Shown here in pieces: positions 1-6,296 of a stretch of DNA of 12,671 nucleotides. Position 1 is the first letter of the stretch. Each line of letters begins with the position of its first letter. The stretch is from an uncultured Eubacteriales bacterium (GTDB taxonomy: Bacteria; Bacillota; Clostridia; UBA1381; UBA9506): positions 1 through 12,671 of the forward strand of contig CABSKZ010000057.1 in assembly GCA_902478395.1 (NCBI GenBank). The letters run 5' to 3'. The notes under the pieces are model-generated. The model searched no databases and was not told where the DNA came from. It was given only the letters and a program-made list of their open reading frames with translations. A program made the translations under genes and the position numbers.

Positions 1-20
1 GAGATGTGTATAAGAGACAG
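1..20 (+). other. Tn5 mosaic-end adapter remnant (library artefact)
   Basis: Bases 2-20 read AGATGTGTATAAGAGACAG, the 19-base engineered mosaic end used in Nextera-type transposase libraries. The G at base 1 matches the base preceding the mosaic end in the Read 2 adapter; the Read 1 adapter has C there. This hybrid of the natural Tn5 outside and inside ends is not expected in a wild genome, so it is untrimmed adapter at a contig end. Any reading frame starting inside it, such as the GTG at base 6, is false. Confidence 0.97.
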
Positions 21-608
21 CCCACAGAGCTTCCGGAGCTTCCGCCGGAAGAAACTGACGCAACGTTTACAGATATTGCCGGCCATTGGGCAGAGAGCAA
101 TATTATGAGTGCGTTTCAGCGCGGTCTTGCCGCGGGAAAGGGAGAAAACACCTTTCAGCCGGATGCACAGATAACACGGGCCGAGTTTGCGGCTTTTGCC
201 GCGCGTGTGCTGGGACTGGAGCAGAATACGGCATATGTTCCGCTTTTTGCGGATGTAGCCGAGGGTCAGTGGTATACCGGAGTCGTGCTGGCTTGCGCGC
301 ACAAGGGCATCCTTGCGGGGGCAGACGGCCTGTTCCGTCCGGAGGAACGCATCACGAGAGAAGAAATGGCGAAAATCATTGTATCTGCGTATCTTCAGCA
401 GACTGGCGGTGAACTGGAAACGGAAGGCGAGCCGGCCTTTGCAGATGAAATCAGCACATGGGCTGTGCCCTATGTAAACGCCGCGGTGGAAGCGGGGCTG
501 ATGAAAGGAACTTCTGAAACGGTCTTCAGCGCCAGGGCTTTTGCAACGCGTGCGGAAGCGGTTACGGTAATCAACAGATTGTACGATTTGATACATACGG
601 AGGTGTAG
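21..608 (+). CDS. SLH-domain surface protein, C-terminal fragment (5' end missing)
   Basis: The frame is open from the first genomic base, so the N-terminus lies outside the contig; 195 residues remain. After a short Pro/Glu-rich linker there are three consecutive S-layer homology repeats. The first (about 66-215) begins with FTDIAGHWAESNI and ends in ITRAEFA. The second (about 240-400) begins FADVAEGQWY and carries ITREEMAKI. The third (about 439-595) begins FADEISTWA and carries ATRAEAVTVI. SLH triplets are known to bind pyruvylated secondary cell-wall polymers outside Gram-positive cells, so this protein is probably wall-anchored by its C-terminus. What the missing N-terminal part does cannot be told. 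The stop is followed after 3 bases by the next gene's GTG, implying co-transcription and possibly translational coupling. Confidence 0.9.
   Translation, partial: PTELPELPPEETDATFTDIAGHWAESNIMSAFQRGLAAGKGENTFQPDAQITRAEFAAFAARVLGLEQNTAYVPLFADVAEGQWYTGVVLACAHKGILAGADGLFRPEERITREEMAKIIVSAYLQQTGGELETEGEPAFADEISTWAVPYVNAAVEAGLMKGTSETVFSARAFATRAEAVTVINRLYDLIHTEV
596..606 (+). promoter_or_regulatory. Ribosome binding site for the GTG start at 612
   Basis: TACGGAGGTGT contains a long match to the anti-Shine-Dalgarno sequence and lies five bases before GTG 612. It overlaps the end of the upstream SLH gene. It decides the non-ATG start, which is followed directly by a clear signal peptide. The same 11 bases recur at 6280-6290. 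Confidence 0.85.
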
Positions 609-611
609 GCA

Positions 612-2258
612 GTGAAAAAATATTTTGCGGTATTACTTGCGCTTTTTGCGGCGGTATCATTAGTAGTTGTGCCGGTCTCCGGGGCGGGAACATATTTATA
701 TGAGGAGACGTTCGAGGGCGAGTTCCCGGAGGGCTGGACAAAGGATAACAGCGGATGGATTATCGGAGCGGCAAGCGGAGGAAAAGGAGAGGTCGTCGCG
801 GATCCGGTGAAAGCCGGAAATAAAGCTATGCTATACACTGGCGGCGGCATCTACCGGTTCGACCCTAAGGTTCTTGCAACGGGCTTGGAGGGGCAGACCT
901 TTGCGATAATGCAGGATTTTTACATCCCGCAGAATCTGAGCGGCAAAGATAACTACATCCAGCCGTTTATGGGCGTAACGAATGTAGATGACCGGAGAAG
1001 CGGCGCAGGGTTTATCGCTGCTAAATTTGTAGGGAATGAAATCCAGGATGCAGACGGTAAAAAGTGTGGGACGTTTCCGACCGGCAAATGGTTCACCATA
1101 CAGTTTGTTTTCCACCCGTCTGCATCTTCGATGAACTATGACATCCGGCTTTTGGATGGGAACAGCGTGGTGGTCGTCAAAACGGGAATTGCCGTGCCAG
1201 ACGCGGCTGTCGCCGCATTTCAGAATGATGATAATATCAGATGGAGAAACTATTTCAACACAACCGCGGCGGAGCAGAAGGTTTATATTGATAATATGAG
1301 GACGAGCCTGGTCACACAGCCTAATGCCACAGATGTCAAAATTGACGGAGAGACGGCTGTCGGCTTGGAGCTGTCCGCTTCGTATACATTTGTAACGGAT
1401 ACGGGGATGGAAGACCTGTCAAAATATCAATGGTATCGTTCCGACAGCGCAGACGGTGAATATCTGCCGATAGAAGGAGCCGACCAATTGGTGTATACTC
1501 CGGAATTAGCGGACAAGGATAAATACCTGAAATTTGCCGTGACGCCTGAAAACCAGTACGGAATCAAAAACGCCCCCGTACTATCGCCCGCCTGTGGTCC
1601 GGTTACGGTTAAAACTGCGCCGCCTGTGGCGGAAAACGTCCGAATTATCGGCAACGCGTGGGTCGGGAGCCTGCTGACGGGCGACTACCAATATGTGCAG
1701 GAAGAAAATATAAATGAAGCGGATTCCGCCTATCAGTGGCTGATTTCGGACAACCCCGATTCCGGCTTTGTGGAGATTGTAGGGGCTACTGAAAAGACTT
1801 ATACGGTCAGAGAAGAGGACGAAAACAAATATATCCAGTTTTCTGTGACGCCCAAATCGAATGACAATATTTGGGGTGAGGCGAAAAGAAGCGGCGCGAC
1901 AGCAAAGATATCCGGGTTTCCGGTTCTCCAAATCGGCAGCTATACCTTGACGCGCGGGATTGGTGAAATGGCAAAAACGATTACCAAGCTTGAGAACGGG
2001 ACGGTATGCGTCAGCGTTCCGGTTGAAAATACGAGTTCCGTGAAGACGGTCGCTTCGTCGATGGCAGCGGTTTTGCTGCGGGAAGGCACACCGGTAGCGG
2101 CCGGCTACGCTTCCGCGGCGATTGCTCCCGGTCAGTCGGATACGCTGTCAGCCGGATTCGTCATTCCAGACGGGGAAGGGTATACCCTTCGCTTGGTCGT
2201 TTGGGACAATGCGGAGGACCAGAACGTGATATCAATCAACACAATCGATATCCAGTAA
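612..2258 (+). CDS. Secreted jelly-roll / Ig-like repeat surface protein
   Basis: 548 residues starting at GTG. Residues 1 to about 25 form a signal peptide: a KK start, a hydrophobic core and a small-residue cleavage region near VSGAG. Residues about 28-235 look like a concanavalin A-like (LamG/jelly-roll) β-sandwich, opening YEETFEGEFPEGW and containing GKWFTIQFVF. Two tandem Ig-like modules follow, about 239-334 and 341-432, each with a QW core tryptophan and a KYLKFAVTP or KYIQFSVTP strand, resembling the bacterial Ig-like modules of surface proteins. The C-terminal part (about 434-548) is a β-rich domain that recurs in the next protein. No catalytic motif, SLH repeat or sortase signal is visible. 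It is probably an extracellular binding or structural protein; binding of glycan is inferred from the neighbouring lyase. The exact function is unknown. Confidence 0.85.
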   Translation: MKKYFAVLLALFAAVSLVVVPVSGAGTYLYEETFEGEFPEGWTKDNSGWIIGAASGGKGEVVADPVKAGNKAMLYTGGGIYRFDPKVLATGLEGQTFAIMQDFYIPQNLSGKDNYIQPFMGVTNVDDRRSGAGFIAAKFVGNEIQDADGKKCGTFPTGKWFTIQFVFHPSASSMNYDIRLLDGNSVVVVKTGIAVPDAAVAAFQNDDNIRWRNYFNTTAAEQKVYIDNMRTSLVTQPNATDVKIDGETAVGLELSASYTFVTDTGMEDLSKYQWYRSDSADGEYLPIEGADQLVYTPELADKDKYLKFAVTPENQYGIKNAPVLSPACGPVTVKTAPPVAENVRIIGNAWVGSLLTGDYQYVQEENINEADSAYQWLISDNPDSGFVEIVGATEKTYTVREEDENKYIQFSVTPKSNDNIWGEAKRSGATAKISGFPVLQIGSYTLTRGIGEMAKTITKLENGTVCVSVPVENTSSVKTVASSMAAVLLREGTPVAAGYASAAIAPGQSDTLSAGFVIPDGEGYTLRLVVWDNAEDQNVISINTIDIQ

Positions 2259-2264
2259 AGGAGG
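2257..2264 (+). promoter_or_regulatory. Ribosome binding site for ATG 2272
   Basis: AAAGGAGG overlaps the upstream TAA stop (2256-2258) and lies seven bases before the ATG. This is an optimal Shine-Dalgarno sequence and indicates that the gene is translated from the same mRNA as its upstream neighbour. Confidence 0.85.
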
Positions 2265-2271
2265 CGAAACA

Positions 2272-3264
2272 ATGAAAAAACTGATTACAGCATTCATGGC
2301 AATTGCCGTCATGTTAACCGGGACGGCGGCAGTATCAGCGGCCAGTTATTTTGAGGACAGCGCTGTTGTTACCAAGCTTGCATTTTCGCAGAAGAGCGAA
2401 GGAAGTTCGTCCGGGTATACAAACAATTACGATTTATGCCCTGCGACCGCAGATGAATTTGTTGCAGACACAACACTTGGCCAAAACGTATTAAAGTTTT
2501 TCAGTGTAGGCGATGGAGGAGTCAAGGATGGGGCCTGTAACGGTGTGCTGGTTCTTGGGAAGGCCTTTGAACAAGGTAAAAATATCATGGAATTCGAGGT
2601 TATGTCGAAGGATACGAAGGGAGAACGGAAGCTGGGACTCCGAATTACAAGCAGTAATCTTCCGGGATTGATAACTATGAAAGAAGGCAATTTTGTCGGT
2701 CCGACAGGAAGCGTTTGGATGCCATATGAGACCAACCGCTGGTACCAGGTTAAAATAATATTTGACTATGCAGGAAGCTGTGTGGAAACTTATATTGATG
2801 GCGCTCTTGTAAGCACAGATTTGGTAGACAGAGCAAATTATACCGCCTCCACAACAAGTCTTCGGCTTATGATGACGGGCGACACAACCAAAGATGCTGA
2901 AACCACGATGTTTCTTTCCGATTTATCCATTTCGCAGCCGTTTTATGAAATCGGCCAAATTTCCGCGACACAAAACGGGGCGGAGCTGACTTCGCTTCCA
3001 AATGGAATGGTCCGGTTTTCAGCAGCTGCTGCAAACTTCGACCAGATAAACGCGATGAAAACGGTAATGTTGGTCACTTTAAAACAGAACAACAGGGTGG
3101 TTTGGATTGGTTTTGCAGAAAAAAACCTAAAGCCTTCCGAGCAGGAGGAAATCGGCGTGATGGTGAACGTCCCGGAAGGAAGCGGGTACACAGCGGAAGT
3201 CATGCTGGTGGACGGGCTGGATACGTTCCGTCCGCTTTGTCAGAATAAAATTCTGGAAAACTAA
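2272..3264 (+). CDS. Secreted LamG-like (concanavalin A-like) surface protein
   Basis: 330 residues. A signal peptide covers residues 1 to about 24 (MKKLITAF start, cleavage near VSAA). Residues about 60-222 fit a LamG-type jelly roll: an internal EFEVMSKD strand, then NRWYQVKIIFDY and YIDGALVSTDL, the usual run of a strand, a partially exposed Trp and a YxDG turn. Residues about 224-330 form a second β domain homologous to the C-terminus of the preceding protein; both have an xIG opening, an NGxV strand and a VPxGxGYT strand near the end. No enzyme motif or wall anchor is visible. It sits 13 bases after its upstream neighbour and 14 before the lyase gene, so a role as a glycan-binding accessory of the lyase is plausible but unproven. 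Confidence 0.83.
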   Translation: MKKLITAFMAIAVMLTGTAAVSAASYFEDSAVVTKLAFSQKSEGSSSGYTNNYDLCPATADEFVADTTLGQNVLKFFSVGDGGVKDGACNGVLVLGKAFEQGKNIMEFEVMSKDTKGERKLGLRITSSNLPGLITMKEGNFVGPTGSVWMPYETNRWYQVKIIFDYAGSCVETYIDGALVSTDLVDRANYTASTTSLRLMMTGDTTKDAETTMFLSDLSISQPFYEIGQISATQNGAELTSLPNGMVRFSAAAANFDQINAMKTVMLVTLKQNNRVVWIGFAEKNLKPSEQEEIGVMVNVPEGSGYTAEVMLVDGLDTFRPLCQNKILEN

Positions 3265-3265
3265 C

Positions 3266-3270
3266 GGAGG
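3266..3270 (+). promoter_or_regulatory. Ribosome binding site for ATG 3279
   Basis: GGAGG (within AACGGAGGT) lies eight bases before the ATG and just after the upstream TAA at 3262-3264. It supports this start, which gives a complete signal peptide. Confidence 0.8.
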
Positions 3271-3278
3271 TAGCGGAT

Positions 3279-6278
3279 ATGAGAAAAATAATTGCGCTTG
3301 CACTGTCCGCTATTCTCCTGCTGGGCACATCGGCCGTGTTTGCGGAGGAAGATGCGGAAATCCCCGTTGAAGAGGCCGTAACAGGGGAACAGGAAGTAAT
3401 CGCGAATGAAAAAATCAAAGTAAAAATTTATGAAGATTTTGACCGGTACAACGTTGGGGAGCCCATGGTTTATACCATGCTTAATATCACCGCTTTCAAC
3501 AATGCGGCAAAGACCAATCTGCTTGTGGTTGAAGACGGCGGGGAGCGGGCGCTGGAAATGAAATCTGTCGGAGATGGAAAACCCGGCGGAACGGACGGCG
3601 CATATAGTCTCTATCTGCGTCTGCGCCGGGGCACAAAAATGTTCCTGCAAACAAAGCTGAAATTCGGCGATACACAGACGCCCAGCCATATCACGTTTCA
3701 AGGAGCATCTTCGAGTGAACTGGACGAAATTTTGGTTGTCAACAACGGCAAAATGTACACGGACATAGAATGCAGCCATTCTCTCGGTCCCGTTATCCCA
3801 GACAGATGGTACGATTTTGCGATTGCTGTCGATGGGGATACGCTTCAGTATGATTACTATCTGGATGGGCAAAAGGTTTACAGCCGAGGAACAACGCTTA
3901 CCAGAAGCAGTATTTCCAGCACAAGTGCGGCGGCATTTTTTAAACTGAATGGCAGGGAGGAGAAGGACGCGGTCAGCTCCCTGACAATCAAAAATCTGCG
4001 CCAGTACTACAACGACACGCCAATGACGGCAGATGAGCTATATGAAGCGGCCGAGCACTATCAAAAGCTGGAGCCAACAGAGGGGGAGTACACGACCCGG
4101 CTAAAAGAGGCCGTCGCGCTTGCTGCAGGCACCTCCAGCACGATGGCCTTTGGAAAAAAACAGAAAATAGACAATACCAGCACGGATATTCAGCCCTACA
4201 GAAAAGGAACCGACTACATGGTTCCGGCACGTTATCTCGCGGATTGTTACGGCATTCAAATTGAATGGCTGGGTCAAACACGGGAGGTTGCGCTCAAGCA
4301 GGGTGAAAAGCAGGCCCGCCTGCAAAGTGAACAGGTCAATGAGCGTGCGTTTGTGTCCGCAAAGGAATTTGCGGCATTCAGCGGCCAAAAGCTGTTTACC
4401 ACAGAAGATGGCCTCATCCTCTTCAGCAGCCGGGAGCAGTTCTTCGAGCTGCCGAAAGAGGAAATGCCCGCGAAAATTCTTGTCAATATGCTGATTAGCA
4501 GTAACTATGGCCCGCGCATCTATTCGGACGAAACGACAATGGACAAGGTAAAGGAACGCATCAATATTGCGTGGGAGCCGTACCAAAAATCGTGGGAGGA
4601 AACCAAAAAACGCGCTGATGACGCCCTGACGAAAGAATTTAAAATTGTGCTGGTGGGATATCTGACATACTTTAACAACGCCATTTCCGTCGCCGGATAT
4701 GTCCGCGACCTCGCATTCGTTTACGGTGTGACGGGAGAAGAAAAATATGCGCAGCGCGCAAGGGATATCCTCATGGAATGGGCGTCGGTGGATGATCCGA
4801 ATCCGGTAGCGGATGTCGTGGATAAAGGCCTTGTCGTCTCCCGTGCAATGGTTACCTTTGCGTATGGCTATACCCTGATGTACGATTATTTTACCGATTC
4901 GGAACGGGACACCATTGAATACTGGTTCCGCGAATGTATTGAAATTATCGCAAAAACCCATAACCACTGGCTTGAAAACGATTGCTTTGGCGGGCAGCTG
5001 TACCAAAACCACGCTACCATTCACCTAATGGGGATTTTGGGGCTTGGCTTTGTTGTACAGGATGTTGACTGGGTTTATTACTGCCTTGGCAGGGAGGACA
5101 ATTGGCTCAGTTTCCAAACGCTATATGAGGGCGCTATCTTCATGGAAGGGGAACCGCTTTATAAAAATGATCCGACTTTGATGGCCGGAAAACCGCCGGC
5201 TCAAAACGGAGAAATTTATGACCGCTACCGGAACAGAACCCTCAAGGGCCTTCAGTACGCGCATTTGCACACAAAGGCGCTTGCAGCCACAGCGGAAACG
5301 CTGTATCTGAACGGATTTGACTTTTTCAACTATACGGCGCCCGGCGGCGAGAACCTGCGGCTGCCATTCGAGTTTTACGCGGACTTTTACCTGACGGGTG
5401 ATTCCTCCATAAAGGGCGGTTATTATTCCGATGAAAAGGTGAAGGTTGTCGACGCGGAAATGTACGCGCTTGCAATCAAACACTACCCTGACAGCGCCAA
5501 GATACGCGAGGTTGTTCTGGAACTGAATATGAAATCTCTCTGGGATGCGGAGCATTTCGGCTACACGTCGTATCTGGCCTATGTGGATGTGCCGGAGGAA
5601 AGCGTCCCGTCAGACAAACCAAGGGTAGAGGGACTGCGGCTGGACGGTGAAGACTACCCGCATTTCCGCACGGATAAATTCCGGTACGATATCCCCAGAA
5701 AATCGACTGAGACGCACCAGCCGGAGATTACGTTTATAACCGATGCAACGGTATCAGAAATGGCGCCGCAGGATGGGAAACGCAGATTTTTCCTGACGGA
5801 TAAGCAAGACCCGTCCAAAACAGCGGTTTACCAGTTCGGAAGCTATATTTCGCCTGTGCTTGCCCCGCCGGAGCATGCGGAAAAGCTCGAAATTAAAAAT
5901 GTTACCTGCAGTTCGGAACAGTCTGAAGCAGGCAACTATGCCGTTCACGCCTTCGACGGGGATTTGAACACCCGCTGGGCGGCGGAGGGAGAACAATGGA
6001 TTGTCTTTGATTTTGGCGAAAACAAGCAGATAGATCAGGTAGGAATCGCGTGGATTTCAGGTGATGTCCGTGCATACCGCTTTGAGGTAGACGTATCGGC
6101 AGACGGGAACTTGTGGAAAAAGGTGTTTGACGGAAGCAGCTCCGGCAATACGACAGATGTGGAGCTGATACCCTTTCCATCCTCTGCGGCGAGGTATATC
6201 CGCGTACGCGGGCACGGAAGCGACGTGAATAAATGGAACAATATCGCGGAGCTCTGGGCTTACACGAAATCGGAATAA
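3279..6278 (+). CDS. Multidomain secreted polysaccharide lyase (alginate lyase/heparinase-like) with F5/8-type C domain
   Basis: 999 residues. Signal peptide 1 to about 22 (cleavage near VFAEE). Domains in order: jelly-roll LamG-like, about 45-245 (IPDRWYDFAIAVDGD, YYLDGQKVY); a copper-amine-oxidase-N-terminal-like β domain, about 285-385 (DYMVPARYLADCYGIQIEW); an α/α-barrel domain of the alginate-lyase/heparinase type, about 390-765; a small β linker, about 775-865; and a discoidin/F5/8 type C (CBM32-like) domain, about 867-999, with AFDGDLNTRW and ARYIRVRG. In the barrel, Asn577-His578 within QLYQNHATIH may match the catalytic Asn-His pair of PL5-type lyases. Arg653, Tyr660, His662 and His664 lie in the stretch where the family carries its other active-site residues. 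β-elimination of uronic-acid-containing glycans outside the cell is the likely reaction; the substrate cannot be read from sequence. No SLH or sortase anchor is present. Confidence 0.85.
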   Translation: MRKIIALALSAILLLGTSAVFAEEDAEIPVEEAVTGEQEVIANEKIKVKIYEDFDRYNVGEPMVYTMLNITAFNNAAKTNLLVVEDGGERALEMKSVGDGKPGGTDGAYSLYLRLRRGTKMFLQTKLKFGDTQTPSHITFQGASSSELDEILVVNNGKMYTDIECSHSLGPVIPDRWYDFAIAVDGDTLQYDYYLDGQKVYSRGTTLTRSSISSTSAAAFFKLNGREEKDAVSSLTIKNLRQYYNDTPMTADELYEAAEHYQKLEPTEGEYTTRLKEAVALAAGTSSTMAFGKKQKIDNTSTDIQPYRKGTDYMVPARYLADCYGIQIEWLGQTREVALKQGEKQARLQSEQVNERAFVSAKEFAAFSGQKLFTTEDGLILFSSREQFFELPKEEMPAKILVNMLISSNYGPRIYSDETTMDKVKERINIAWEPYQKSWEETKKRADDALTKEFKIVLVGYLTYFNNAISVAGYVRDLAFVYGVTGEEKYAQRARDILMEWASVDDPNPVADVVDKGLVVSRAMVTFAYGYTLMYDYFTDSERDTIEYWFRECIEIIAKTHNHWLENDCFGGQLYQNHATIHLMGILGLGFVVQDVDWVYYCLGREDNWLSFQTLYEGAIFMEGEPLYKNDPTLMAGKPPAQNGEIYDRYRNRTLKGLQYAHLHTKALAATAETLYLNGFDFFNYTAPGGENLRLPFEFYADFYLTGDSSIKGGYYSDEKVKVVDAEMYALAIKHYPDSAKIREVVLELNMKSLWDAEHFGYTSYLAYVDVPEESVPSDKPRVEGLRLDGEDYPHFRTDKFRYDIPRKSTETHQPEITFITDATVSEMAPQDGKRRFFLTDKQDPSKTAVYQFGSYISPVLAPPEHAEKLEIKNVTCSSEQSEAGNYAVHAFDGDLNTRWAAEGEQWIVFDFGENKQIDQVGIAWISGDVRAYRFEVDVSADGNLWKKVFDGSSSGNTTDVELIPFPSSAARYIRVRGHGSDVNKWNNIAELWAYTKSE

Positions 6279-6279
6279 A

Positions 6280-6290
6280 TACGGAGGTGT
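6280..6290 (+). promoter_or_regulatory. Ribosome binding site for the GTG start at 6297
   Basis: TACGGAGGTGT lies six bases before GTG 6297 and is identical to the site at 596-606. It favours GTG 6297 over the in-frame ATG at 6306, which would sit too far from it. Confidence 0.8.
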
Positions 6291-6296
6291 TACATA

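Noticed and set aside
6..20. GTG start at base 6 giving an N-terminal MYKRQ on the first protein
   Set aside because: The codons lie in the transposase adapter, so they are not genomic.
4101..5024. Long minus-strand open frame (307 codons) inside the lyase gene
   Set aside because: Antisense to a convincingly coding region; no ribosome site, no recognisable domain, odd composition.
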